Part shown: positions 17,919 through 25,875 of the stretch, in pieces
How positions within the stretch are numbered: the stretch's first letter is position 1
Layout: every line of letters begins with the position of its first letter
NCBI GenBank assembly: GCA_025751475.1
Contig: JAOWLD010000001.1
Coordinates: 1,116,001 to 1,180,000, forward strand
From: Rhodobacteraceae bacterium XHP0102
Lineage (GTDB): Bacteria; Pseudomonadota; Alphaproteobacteria; Rhodobacterales; Rhodobacteraceae
DNA length: 64,000 nucleotides
Direction of reading: 5' to 3'
Translations under genes and position numbers: made by a program
Notes under the pieces: model-generated
Database searches by the model: none
What the model was told of the DNA's origin: nothing
The model's input: the letters and a program-made list of their open reading frames with translations, nothing else

Positions 17919-18782
17919 TCACCCGTTTATGGCCTGCTCCAACACCGACTTTGGCGATTGGGTCGGGCGACCGATCAGCCGCGACAGGGTTTTGCTGTCA
18001 TCATACAACCATCCCTGCGGCGCAACCGCATCCACATTGGACAACAATGCGGCAAAAGCGTCTGGCAAACCCGCCGCCACCAGCGCATCTTTGAACGCCG
18101 CTTCAGGCATATCCACATAATCCACAGTTTTGCCCGAGAGATCGGCAATCATCGCTGCAAGCTCGGAATAGGTGAAGGCCATATCGCCCGCCAATTCATA
18201 GATACGGCCCGCATGGCCCGTCTCCACCAAAACAACCGCAGCCGCTTCTGCGAGATCGGTGCGGGTGGCGGGTGCGAATTTTGCGTCCCCTGCCGCCCCG
18301 TAATACCGCCCGCTTTCCAAAACTTGCGGCAAGGACATCAGATAGTTTTCCATATACCACCCATTGCGCAGGATGGTGTAATCCAGACCAGAGGCCGTGA
18401 TTGCCGCCTCCGTGCCTGCGTGTTCGGGGGCGAGGGAAATCTGGCTGTCTGGTGCTTTCAACAGGGATGTATAGGCGATGAAGGACACGCCTGCGGCTGT
18501 GGCGGCGGCGATGACATTGCGATGTTGCGAAAGGCGCAAACCAATCTCCGACCCCGAGATCAGCAGCAACCGATCCACCCCCGCAAAGGCGGCGCTTAAT
18601 CCCGCCATATCGCTATAATCCCCCATCCGCACATCATAGCCACGGTCGCGCAACCCGCGCGCGGCGTTTTCAGTGCGCACCAAAACCGCGATCTGTGCGG
18701 CGGCGATGCCCTTTTGCGCGAGGGCCGACAGCACAAGCTGCCCCAATTGACCGTTGGCACCTGTCACAAGATATTTTGTCAT
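17919..18782 (-). CDS. NmrA/QorB-like NAD(P)H:quinone oxidoreductase
   Basis: A 287-residue atypical SDR of the NmrA/QOR2 type. It begins YLVTGANGQLGQLV, the extended-SDR GxxGxxG cofactor loop, and keeps the SGSEIG stretch near residue 77 typical of QorB. It lacks a clear YxxxK pair, as is usual for this group. These enzymes reduce quinones with NADPH and some act as redox sensors. It is divergent from the HxlR regulator gene (118 bases apart), a common pairing in which the regulator controls the oxidoreductase. Confidence 0.88.
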   Translation of the reverse strand: MTKYLVTGANGQLGQLVLSALAQKGIAAAQIAVLVRTENAARGLRDRGYDVRMGDYSDMAGLSAAFAGVDRLLLISGSEIGLRLSQHRNVIAAATAAGVSFIAYTSLLKAPDSQISLAPEHAGTEAAITASGLDYTILRNGWYMENYLMSLPQVLESGRYYGAAGDAKFAPATRTDLAEAAAVVLVETGHAGRIYELAGDMAFTYSELAAMIADLSGKTVDYVDMPEAAFKDALVAAGLPDAFAALLSNVDAVAPQGWLYDDSKTLSRLIGRPTQSPKSVLEQAING

Positions 18783-18900
18783 CTGCTGTCCTTTGCATTG
18801 GAATAAAGATACGAATCGAATACAGGTCTCTCTTAGAGACCGTATTACGCCCTGAAAAGGAGGCAGTTTCCCTGCCCTAGGTTACCCGAAAGGAACCACC

Positions 18901-19290
18901 ATGCGTGACATATCGCACAGTCGGATCAAGGAATGGAAAGCCATGGGCTTTGACCCAAGCCGTTGCCCCGTGCGGCAGGTTCTGGATCATGTCGGGGCGA
19001 AATGGACATCGCTGATCCTTCTGGAATTGGAGGCAGGACCACAGCGGTTCAACGCATTGGGGCGCGCTTTGCCCGATATATCCAAGCGGATGCTGACCCA
19101 ATCCCTGCGCGATCTGGAGCGCGATGGCCTTGTCGCCCGCACCGTATTCGATACAAAACCCCCCTCCGTCACCTATGAGCTGACCGCGCTTGGCCATTCC
19201 TTCATGGTGCCGTTGCATGGCATGATCGCATGGTCGGCGGCGAAGCTGCCAGATATCCAACACTCCCGCGCGGCCTTTGATCAAGCCTAA
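18901..19290 (+). CDS. HxlR-family winged-helix transcriptional regulator
   Basis: A 129-residue regulator. The HxlR pattern is clear: a cysteine near the N-terminus (SRCPVRQVLD), GAKWTSLILLEL (first helix), RFNALGRALPDISKRMLTQSLRDLERDGLVAR (recognition helix and start of the wing) and PPSVTYELTALG. Such proteins often sense aldehydes or quinones through the conserved Cys and regulate the divergent gene, here the QorB-like enzyme. A GAAAGGAACC site precedes the ATG. Confidence 0.92.
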   Translation: MRDISHSRIKEWKAMGFDPSRCPVRQVLDHVGAKWTSLILLELEAGPQRFNALGRALPDISKRMLTQSLRDLERDGLVARTVFDTKPPSVTYELTALGHSFMVPLHGMIAWSAAKLPDIQHSRAAFDQA

Positions 19291-19309
19291 CCAATCCGCC
19301 GCCCGTATA

Positions 19310-19360
19310 CGCAGCGCAGCGCAGGTGGAGGCCTTTGTGCGGATCAAATCGGGGTTTTGA
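19310..19360 (+). pseudogene. 3' remnant of a second PotD-like binding-protein gene
   Basis: These bases encode an ending QVEAFVRIKSGF and stop, matching the end of the intact binding-protein gene at 16808-17851. The last 31 bases are identical and the preceding ~20 are clearly similar (for example GCAGCGCAGC against GCCGCGAAGC). No start or body of the gene remains: the HxlR gene ends 20 bases upstream. A hairpin terminator follows, as it does after the intact copy. The simplest reading is a former tandem copy whose body was replaced or deleted, possibly when the qorB-hxlR pair arrived. Confidence 0.75.
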
Positions 19361-19361
19361 T
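19331..19361 (+). repeat. Direct repeat, copy 2
   Basis: Identical to 17822-17852. The two copies lie 1,509 bases apart and bracket the qorB-hxlR pair. Confidence 0.95.
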
Positions 19362-19392
19362 GAGCGGGCCATAAGGCCGTGAGAAAAAAAGA

Positions 19393-19420
19393 GGCGCTCC
19401 CGCGAGGGGGGCGCTTTTTT
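19393..19420 (+). terminator. Rho-independent terminator after the remnant
   Basis: Arms GCGCTCCC and GGGGGCGC (one G-U pair) around a short loop, followed by a run of six T. It would also end transcription of the HxlR gene. Confidence 0.85.
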
Positions 19421-19507
19421 GGTTTTTTTTGTTGGGAAAGGAGCTTTTCACAAAGGCAAATCCAGCATATTTTGTATGTATCAAATTTTATTATAGGGGG
19501 CGTCTCT

Positions 19508-20842
19508 ATGGAACCGGTTACCAGTATTGCCATCGCTTGGCTGGCGCTACCTGTTGTATTTTTGATCCTCTGGCTGCGCAGTCGAAACGCCAATCGTCGT
19601 TTGGAAAAACGAATTTCTCACGCTGCCGCTATTGAAGAAAAATATGCTCCGATCATTTCTGTAGAGGATGAGATAAGTTTACTAGGCAATAAAATCAGCG
19701 AATTAGAACAACAGATTGAAGCTACACGCGCCGAATATTCCGAAAAACGAACCACCTTGAAAAAGCTCGAGCAACAAATCGCAATTTATGACGAAAAGCT
19801 CTCCTTTGCCGAGCTTGGGGTATATGAGCCACATTTCGACTTTAATGATACAGAGGAATACAAAAACGAGATCAATCAGCTCCGCGAGCGCCAGAAAGCG
19901 ATGATTTCGAACAAGACCGCAACACTTTGTCCTACTGATTGGCAAGTGGACGGAAGCAAGTCAAAGGGCCAGACCATGATTAATCGACAGACCCGATTGA
20001 CAATGCGTGCCTTTAACAATGAGTGCGAAGCCGCCATCGCGAACACTCGTTGGAACAATGTCAATGCAATGGAACGTCGTATTTTGAATGCGGCGGAACA
20101 AATTGACAAAGCTAATGAGTCAATGAATTTAAGCATCAATGCTCGATACGTCGCTTTGAAGATAGGTGAACTACACGCAACGCATGAATACCGCGAACGC
20201 CTCAAAATAGAGAAAGAGGAGCGCGCCGAAATGGCACGCGCGGAGCGCGAAGAGAAAAAGCTTCTCGCGGAGGCTGAAGCGGCAGAACGAGAAGAACAAA
20301 GATATCAAAAGCTACTGGACAAAGCACGTTCAGAAGTTGGCGTTGATGAAGGGCGTATTGCTGAATTGGAGGCGGCTCTGGCAGCGGCTCACGCAACAAG
20401 CGAGCGTGCGCGCGCAATGGCAGAGATGACCAAATCAGGATATGTCTACATTATTTCCAACGTTGGTTCTTTTGGCGAGGATATCGTCAAAATAGGCCTC
20501 ACTCGACGGCTTGATCCTGACGATCGGGTAAAAGAACTTGGCGACGCAAGCGTCCCCTTTGGCTTTGACACTCACGCTATGATATACTCTGATGAAGCGC
20601 CTGCACTCGAAAACGCGCTTCACAAAAAATTTGCCGACAGGCGCGTAAACGCTTCAAATCTGCGAAAAGAGTTTTTTCGAGTCAGTTTAGGGGAGGTTGA
20701 GGACGCAGTTAGGCAGCTTGCCCCGTACGCAAGCTTTTTCACAGATAGGGAAGCGCAGGAGTGGCATGAGACACTGGCGCGCCGCAATGAGGCGCTTAAG
20801 GTCATGGCACGTCCATCGGACAAGTTTCCAGAGACGATTTAG
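19508..20842 (+). CDS. Membrane-anchored coiled-coil protein with DUF4041-like and T5orf172 GIY-YIG domain
   Basis: A 444-residue protein with three parts. Residues ~5-24 form one membrane helix (IAIAWLALPVVFLILWL). Residues ~30-300 are charged and helical with a strong coiled-coil character, including an Arg/Glu/Ala-rich stretch at ~240-300; this part fits DUF4041. Residues ~311-395 are a T5orf172-type GIY-YIG nuclease domain: GYVYI, then KIGLTRR, ASVPFG, and the Glu of APALENALH as the probable metal ligand. The ATG at 19508 follows GGGGGCGTC weakly. Base composition is visibly AT-richer than the neighbours, suggesting transfer. It lies directly upstream of ssrA. Such proteins occur in phages and mobile regions; a nuclease or defence role is inferred. 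Confidence 0.85.
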   Translation: MEPVTSIAIAWLALPVVFLILWLRSRNANRRLEKRISHAAAIEEKYAPIISVEDEISLLGNKISELEQQIEATRAEYSEKRTTLKKLEQQIAIYDEKLSFAELGVYEPHFDFNDTEEYKNEINQLRERQKAMISNKTATLCPTDWQVDGSKSKGQTMINRQTRLTMRAFNNECEAAIANTRWNNVNAMERRILNAAEQIDKANESMNLSINARYVALKIGELHATHEYRERLKIEKEERAEMARAEREEKKLLAEAEAAEREEQRYQKLLDKARSEVGVDEGRIAELEAALAAAHATSERARAMAEMTKSGYVYIISNVGSFGEDIVKIGLTRRLDPDDRVKELGDASVPFGFDTHAMIYSDEAPALENALHKKFADRRVNASNLRKEFFRVSLGEVEDAVRQLAPYASFFTDREAQEWHETLARRNEALKVMARPSDKFPETI

Positions 20843-20875
20843 CCCCCCTTCCCATCCGCCCCCACAGCCCCTATA

Positions 20876-20904
20876 TTGACCCTGCTCCCTCTCGGGGGGG
20901 CTAT
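20876..20904 (+). promoter_or_regulatory. Probable promoter of ssrA
   Basis: TTGACC (20876-20881), then 17-18 bases, then GGCTAT/GCTATG just before the acceptor piece of the tmRNA. The -10 element is weak. Confidence 0.45.
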
Positions 20905-20909
20905 GGACA

Positions 20910-21210
20910 TAAACGCGCTCGTAATACGCGGATCGGACCCGGGGGCGGTACCCGGCGGCTCCACCAACAAACCCGTCATTTGCGGGGGGTATGGGGCCGA
21001 AATAGGATCGACGAACGTCTAAAGGGGTTAGCTTTGTCTCGGTGAGATACCACCGTTATCGGTTCAAATCGTACAGTTGCAAATGACAACCGTGCTCCGG
21101 CAATGGCCTTGGCTGCGTAAGCAGTTCGGGTCGCCGAAACTAAGCCCTTGCGCCTAGCCGCGTAAGGCGGGGTCCGCAGGCACCTGGCAACAGAAGCCTG
21201 CACTTCCCCC
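20910..21210 (+). ncRNA. ssrA: Transfer-messenger RNA, circularly permuted two-piece form
   Basis: The acceptor piece comes first and ends CGGCTCC-A-CCA (CCA at 20964-20966). After an intervening loop the coding piece starts GGGGCCG at 20993. These seven bases pair with CGGCTCC to give the acceptor stem (one G-U). The tag reading frame runs from GCA at 21079 to TAA at 21118-21120 and encodes ANDNRAPAMALAA, a typical alphaproteobacterial degradation tag. Hairpins CGCCT/AGGCG and GCAGGC/GCCTGC follow. tmRNA rescues stalled ribosomes and marks the product for ClpXP. Outer ends are approximate. Confidence 0.95.
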
Positions 21211-21322
21211 CAACAGCCCAGAAACCGATGCCCGCACGAAAATTTTATTGCGGCTGCAAAGAATGTGATCCAAAGGCCGCGCCCGCCCGAATAAGGGGAA
21301 ACATAAGTGGGTAAAGCAGACC

Positions 21323-21679
21323 ATGGATTGGATCGATATCATCAATTTCGCGGCGGGTGTGATCACCATCATCTTGGGCGCGCTCGGCTGGCTTGCCACG
21401 CGCTGGACGATGGACCTGCTCGATATGCGCGCGGGCCCCACCAACATGGCCTATACCGAAGTCTCCGCCGCCTCGGGCTGTCTCTTTGTGGGGTTGGGAT
21501 TGGGGGCGATCATGATCAATGATCCGCTGGCATGGATGGTGGTGGGTCTGGCCTATGCGGGGGCGGCCTTGGGGCGGATCACCTCGATCCTGCGCGACAA
21601 TGCATGGTCGCGCCAAAGCCTGACCTTCTTTGGCTGCGAGGCGGGATTGGCCGCGTGGTTGATCCTCGCAAATAGCTGA
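21323..21679 (+). CDS. DUF4345-like small membrane protein
   Basis: A 118-residue protein with four hydrophobic helices (about residues 6-24, 45-66, 70-83 and 98-116), with DMRAGPTNMAYTEVSA between the first two and GRITSILRDNA between the third and fourth. This layout fits the DUF4345 family of unknown function. It sits alone between ssrA and sspB. A weak AAGTGGGTAAAG region precedes the ATG. Confidence 0.75.
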   Translation: MDWIDIINFAAGVITIILGALGWLATRWTMDLLDMRAGPTNMAYTEVSAASGCLFVGLGLGAIMINDPLAWMVVGLAYAGAALGRITSILRDNAWSRQSLTFFGCEAGLAAWLILANS

Positions 21680-21760
21680 TGCAGCGCCCAAAACCGCGCT
21701 TTCTTTCCGTTCCGAATCTTCTATGCTTGGCCTTGCAAGTGCAGAACAAGGCCACCGAAA

Positions 21761-22273
21761 ATGTCGACCGATCCCACCGTCTCTATCCCCTATGGGCGTT
21801 TGATGCATCACGCGATGCGCAAGTTGATCCAGACCGTGCTAGAGGATGTCGCGGATAACGGCCTGCCTGGAAACCATCATTTCTTCATCACCTTCGCCAC
21901 GGGCCACCCCGATGTGGAAATGGCCGATTGGCTGCGCGGGCGCTATGAGGCGGAAATGACCATCGTGATCCAACATTGGTTTGACGCCTTGCAGGTGGAT
22001 GAGGACGGGTTTTCGATTGTGCTGAATTTCGGGGACAACCCCGAAGCGCTGCGCATTCCCTTTGATGCGATTGTGACCTTCGTGGACCCTTCGGTGGAAT
22101 TCGGTCTGCGGTTTGAAAGCATCGAAAGCGGGGATGACGGGCCAGACCCAAGCGATGGCGGCCCCGATGATAGCCCTGATGACGGCACGGGTGACGACAC
22201 CCGCCCCACCCCTGAGGCCAAAAAGCCACAGGGCGAGGTTGTTCGTCTCGATCGTTTCCGAAAAAACACCTAA
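21761..22273 (+). CDS. sspB: SspB-family ClpXP adaptor (alphaproteobacterial type)
   Basis: A 170-residue protein. The folded part (residues ~8-120) begins IPYGRLMHHAMRKLIQTVLEDV and contains HHFFITFATGHPDVEMADWLR, the SspB substrate-binding fold. An Asp/Gly/Pro-rich linker (~125-150) follows, and the C-terminal GEVVRLDRFRKN matches the ClpX-docking tail of alphaproteobacterial SspB. SspB binds the ssrA tag and delivers tagged proteins to ClpXP. Its gene lies ~550 bases after ssrA, so the tag and its adaptor are encoded together. Confidence 0.93.
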   Translation: MSTDPTVSIPYGRLMHHAMRKLIQTVLEDVADNGLPGNHHFFITFATGHPDVEMADWLRGRYEAEMTIVIQHWFDALQVDEDGFSIVLNFGDNPEALRIPFDAIVTFVDPSVEFGLRFESIESGDDGPDPSDGGPDDSPDDGTGDDTRPTPEAKKPQGEVVRLDRFRKNT

Positions 22274-22336
22274 ACGGACGGGACATCCCGCGGATTTGAC
22301 ATAAATAGATCACAATAAATCCGCATAAGGTGCCCC

Positions 22337-22897
22337 ATGAGCAAAGACCTTCGCCTGTTTCTTTCGCAAATCATGTCGCGCCCGCATGAGGTGGTGGCTT
22401 TGGCCCCCTCATCCGAAGGGCTGTGCCAAGAGATGGTCGCAGGGCTGGACCCCGCCAAAGGGCCCGTGATCGAATTGGGGGCAGGCACAGGCAACATCAC
22501 CCGCGCCATTTTGGGCCGCGGAATTGCGCCTGAGATGCTGCATTCGGTCGAGATGAACCCCATGTTTTGCACCCATCTGCGCGATGCCTTTCCGCGAGTG
22601 AATGTGCACCAGATGAGCGCCTGTGATCTGGATGATCTGGGGCTGAAGAATGTGCAGGCCGTGGTCTCGGGGCTGCCTTTGCTGTCCATGCCCATTGGGG
22701 TGCAACGCGATATTCTGACAGGCAGTTTCAACAGCCTCGCGCCCGAAGGCAGCTTTGTGCAATTCACCTATGGCCCCAACCCTTCGGTGCATTCCGATCT
22801 GCGCAAGGAAATGGCCCTGTCATGGACGCGCAGCGATAAGATCTGGCGCAACCTGCCCCCTGCCCGCGTCTATCGCTTTACGCGGCCCGTTCACTAG
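22337..22897 (+). CDS. PmtA-like phospholipid N-methyltransferase
   Basis: A 186-residue class I SAM methyltransferase. The motif VIELGAGTGNITRAIL lies near residue 44, the Glu of SVEMNP near 74 binds SAM, and VSGLPLLSMP near 112 corresponds to the motif-IV region. Size and the opening FLSQIMSRPHEVVALAPSS match PmtA enzymes, which methylate phosphatidylethanolamine towards phosphatidylcholine. An rRNA adenine methyltransferase-like role is the alternative, but the length and opening favour PmtA. Confidence 0.8.
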   Translation: MSKDLRLFLSQIMSRPHEVVALAPSSEGLCQEMVAGLDPAKGPVIELGAGTGNITRAILGRGIAPEMLHSVEMNPMFCTHLRDAFPRVNVHQMSACDLDDLGLKNVQAVVSGLPLLSMPIGVQRDILTGSFNSLAPEGSFVQFTYGPNPSVHSDLRKEMALSWTRSDKIWRNLPPARVYRFTRPVH

Positions 22898-22976
22898 GGC
22901 GGGACGGTAAATTCCCCGTTGCGATTGAGGCGCGCAGGTATTATTTGGTATGCAACCGCATACTGGAGGACTCCCC

Positions 22977-24371
22977 ATGACCCAAACACGCACTGAATCC
23001 GATAGTTTTGGCCCGTTGGAGGTTCCTGCCGACCGCTATTGGGGCGCGCAGACACAGCGCAGCTTGATGAACTTCCCCATCGGATGGGAGAAACAGCCCG
23101 TTGCCATCGTGCGCGCCCTTGGGGTGATCAAGCGCGCTTGCGCCGAGGCCAATAAGGCCAGCGGCAAATTGCCTGCCGAACTGGCCGATGCGATGATCAC
23201 CGCCGCACAAGAAGTGATTGACGGGAAATTGGATGATCACTTCCCGCTGGTGGTGTGGCAAACGGGCTCTGGCACGCAATCCAATATGAATGCGAATGAG
23301 GTGATCTCGAACCGCGCGATTGAGATTTTGGGCGGTGTGATCGGCTCGAAAACCCCTGTTCACCCCAATGACCATTGTAATATGGGGCAATCGTCGAACG
23401 ACACTTTCCCCACCGCTATGCATATCGCCGCCGCGATGACCGCGCGCGATGTGTTGCTGCCAGGCCTCGATAAACTGGCCACAGCGCTTGAGGGCAAGGC
23501 CGCAGAATTCAAAGATATCATCAAGATCGGGCGCACCCATACCCAAGATGCGACCCCGCTGACCTTGGGGCAGGAATTCTCTGGTTATGCACAGCAAATC
23601 CGCAATGGAATTGCCCGTATCGAAATGGCCCTGCCTGGCATTTACGAGTTGGCACAGGGTGGCACAGCGGTCGGGACGGGCCTGAACACCGATAAGGGCT
23701 GGGACACCACCGTTGCGGCCAATATGGCGCGGATCACGGGCCTGCCCTTCATCACCGCACCCAATAAATTCGAAGCCTTGGCCGCGCATGATGCGATGGT
23801 CTTTATGTCGGGCGCGATTAAAACAACGGCCATGGCCGCCTATAAGATCGCCAATGATATGCGCTTCTTGGGTTCTGGCCCACGTTCAGGCCTTGGGGAA
23901 TTGATCCTGCCCGAAAACGAACCAGGTTCGTCTATTATGCCCGGCAAAGTAAACCCCACACAGGCCGAGGCGCTGACACAGGTTTGCGCGCATATCTTGG
24001 GCAATGATGCCGCGATTTCCTTTGCGGGCAGCCAAGGCCATTTTGAACTGAACGTCTATAACCCGATGATGGCCTATAACCTGCTGCAATCCATGCAGTT
24101 GTTGGGGGATGCCGCCGATAGCTTTACCGAGCGGATGCTGAAAGACACAAAGGCCAATGTCGAACGGATCGAAAAGCTGATGCGCGAAAGCCTGATGTTG
24201 GTCACGGCGCTTGCGCCCACCATCGGGTATGACAACGCCACCAAGGTTGCGAAAACAGCGCATAAGAATGGCACCACTTTGCGCGAAGAAGCCATCAATC
24301 TGGGCTTTGTCGATGGCGAGACCTTTGATCGCGTGGTGCGGCCCGAAGATATGATTGGCCCAAAGGGCTAA
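22977..24371 (+). CDS. fumC: Class II fumarate hydratase
   Basis: A 464-residue lyase-family enzyme of the TCA cycle that interconverts fumarate and malate. The signature [11 protein letters not shown] lies near residue 318, the substrate loop [12 protein letters not shown] near 98, and the catalytic HTQDATPLT near 188. The start at 22977 is preceded by TGGAGGA; the codon ATG at 22950 lacks a binding site and would only add nine residues. A terminator follows. Confidence 0.96.
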   Translation: MTQTRTESDSFGPLEVPADRYWGAQTQRSLMNFPIGWEKQPVAIVRALGVIKRACAEANKASGKLPAELADAMITAAQEVIDGKLDDHFPLVVWQTGSGTQSNMNANEVISNRAIEILGGVIGSKTPVHPNDHCNMGQSSNDTFPTAMHIAAAMTARDVLLPGLDKLATALEGKAAEFKDIIKIGRTHTQDATPLTLGQEFSGYAQQIRNGIARIEMALPGIYELAQGGTAVGTGLNTDKGWDTTVAANMARITGLPFITAPNKFEALAAHDAMVFMSGAIKTTAMAAYKIANDMRFLGSGPRSGLGELILPENEPGSSIMPGKVNPTQAEALTQVCAHILGNDAAISFAGSQGHFELNVYNPMMAYNLLQSMQLLGDAADSFTERMLKDTKANVERIEKLMRESLMLVTALAPTIGYDNATKVAKTAHKNGTTLREEAINLGFVDGETFDRVVRPEDMIGPKG

Positions 24372-24397
24372 TCACTGCTGCATTTTCATCACGGATC

Positions 24398-24428
24398 ATG
24401 GGGCGTCTCTTGCAGGCGCCCCATTTTT
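24398..24428 (+). terminator. Rho-independent terminator after fumC
   Basis: Perfect arms ATGGGGCG (24398-24405) and CGCCCCAT (24417-24424) with an 11-base loop, followed by T-rich sequence. Confidence 0.88.
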
Positions 24429-24483
24429 CTTGCCAAATCATCCGTGAAAACGCCAGATAGCCACCTTGCCAAGAGTGACGAGT

Positions 24484-24681
24484 ATGAGCCAGATCATCAA
24501 TCTACGCCGCGCGCGCAAGGAAAAACAACGCATGAAAAATCGTGAGCAGGCCACTGAAAATGCAGCGAAATTCGGTCAAACCAAGGCCGAGAAACTGTTG
24601 ATTGCAACGCGGGAAGCAAAGATGCGCGAAATCTTGGACCAGCACCGCCTCACACCAGATTCGGAATATGATGCCGAATGA
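24484..24681 (+). CDS. DUF4169-family small basic protein
   Basis: A 65-residue, highly charged helical protein beginning SQIINLRRARKEKQR, the pattern of DUF4169, with a C-terminal EILDQHRLTPDSEYD. Function unknown. It is followed by, and slightly overlaps, the ribbon-helix-helix gene; this pair downstream of fumC is common in alphaproteobacteria. An upstream in-frame ATG at 24466 is less likely. Confidence 0.75.
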   Translation: MSQIINLRRARKEKQRMKNREQATENAAKFGQTKAEKLLIATREAKMREILDQHRLTPDSEYDAE

Positions 24682-24919
24682 ATGGCCAATGAATGAACGT
24701 CCCAAAAAGCGCTCCCTCACCTTGCGGGGCCATCGCAGCTCCGTCTCGCTGGAGGATGCATTTTGGGAGGAGTTTTGCGCCATCGCGGCGCGGCGTGGCG
24801 TTTCGGTCAATGCGCTTGCCGCAGAAATAGACGAGGCCCGTGGATTATCCTCGGGCCTTGCCACTGCGATTAGATTATTCGTGCTAAAGGATTTGCGCGC
24901 TCATAAAGAGGCGCGATAA
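24671..24919 (+). CDS. Ribbon-helix-helix domain protein
   Basis: An 82-residue protein. KKRSLTLRGHRSSVSLEDAFWEEFCAIAARRGVSVNALAAEID has the strand-helix-helix pattern of the RHH_4 family, putative DNA-binding dimers. Two starts are possible: the ATG at 24671, overlapping the DUF4169 stop by 11 bases, or the ATG at 24689. The 3' end overlaps the convergent aldolase gene by 19 bases. Confidence 0.75.
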   Translation: MPNEWPMNERPKKRSLTLRGHRSSVSLEDAFWEEFCAIAARRGVSVNALAAEIDEARGLSSGLATAIRLFVLKDLRAHKEAR

Positions 24920-25794
24920 ATCTTGTCGATATTGGCCCCCAAGGCCGCATCAAATTCCGCATCGGATTGCGCGACATTCAACCCTTCGGTCAAGGCACGG
25001 CTGAAGCTTGCAATCATCTTGGGGTTCTGCGAGAGGCGCGCGCAGGCATCATCGGTGCTGTAGCCGCCCGACAAGGCCACGACACGCAAGACACGGTCAT
25101 GATCCGCGAGATCATCATAAAGCCCCGCTTGATCGGGGATGGTCAATTTCAGCATCACCTCATGGCCATCGGACAATTGATCCAAATGCCGCGCAATTGC
25201 GGCGGCCAGCAAGGTTTCTGCTTCCGCCTTGGTTTGGGAATGAATATTCACCTCTGGCTCGATAATCGGAACCAGCCCCGCCGCGCAAACCTCGGCGGCC
25301 AGTGCGAATTGCTGCGCCACCACGGCCTCGATCCCCGCCGCATTGGCCTCGTGGATCACGGAGCGCTCTTTGGTGCCAAATACGCCAAAGCCACGCGCAT
25401 CGGCCAAAAGCGCGGCCAAATCGGGGATGGGCTTGAGCATCTGCACATCCGCCTTTGTATCCTCAAGCCCTTTGTCGATCTTCAGAAACGGCACAACCCC
25501 CTTATCCTGCCACAGGAATTGCGCCACGGGGGTGGCGTTGATCACATCGCGCATCGTGCGCTCAAACAATATTGCACCCAAGATTTTCTCTGCGGTGAAA
25601 TCGCGCGCCAGAATAATCCGCGCGCGCATCTGGTGCATCAGCGCAAACATTTCCGCGTCATTGGCATAGGCATCCGCGGTGATGCCATAAAGCGCAAGCG
25701 CCTTTGGGGTTGATCCGCCAGATTGATCCAAAGCCGCAATAAATCCCGCATCTTTGATCACGCGCGCGCGCATGGCTTGGTAAATCTCTTGCAT
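24901..25794 (-). CDS. fda: Class I fructose-bisphosphate aldolase (bacterial type)
   Basis: A 297-residue aldolase of glycolysis/gluconeogenesis. The opening GFIAALDQSGGSTPKAL and the stretch GHEVMLKLTIPDQAGLY, with the Schiff-base lysine region, match the short bacterial class I family. IIEPEVNIH near residue 176 is also conserved. The ATG at 25794 is preceded by AGAGGCAG; an in-frame start at 25818 is less likely. Convergent with the RHH gene. Confidence 0.92.
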   Translation of the reverse strand: MQEIYQAMRARVIKDAGFIAALDQSGGSTPKALALYGITADAYANDAEMFALMHQMRARIILARDFTAEKILGAILFERTMRDVINATPVAQFLWQDKGVVPFLKIDKGLEDTKADVQMLKPIPDLAALLADARGFGVFGTKERSVIHEANAAGIEAVVAQQFALAAEVCAAGLVPIIEPEVNIHSQTKAEAETLLAAAIARHLDQLSDGHEVMLKLTIPDQAGLYDDLADHDRVLRVVALSGGYSTDDACARLSQNPKMIASFSRALTEGLNVAQSDAEFDAALGANIDKIYRASL

Positions 25795-25875
25795 GAAACT
25801 GCCTCTATCTCTGGTCACTGGAGCTTGCTTACGCCAAGAACATCAACCTGCCTAGGGGCGTGGCGAATGTTATCG

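Noticed and set aside
19508-21210. A full integrated mobile island at ssrA
   Set aside because: Only one foreign-looking gene is present; no integrase, no attachment-site repeats and no truncated ssrA copy were seen.
22270-22336. A promoter TTGACA before the PmtA-like gene
   Set aside because: A good -35 box is present at about 22297, but the AT-rich -10 candidate is only 11-12 bases away, too close.
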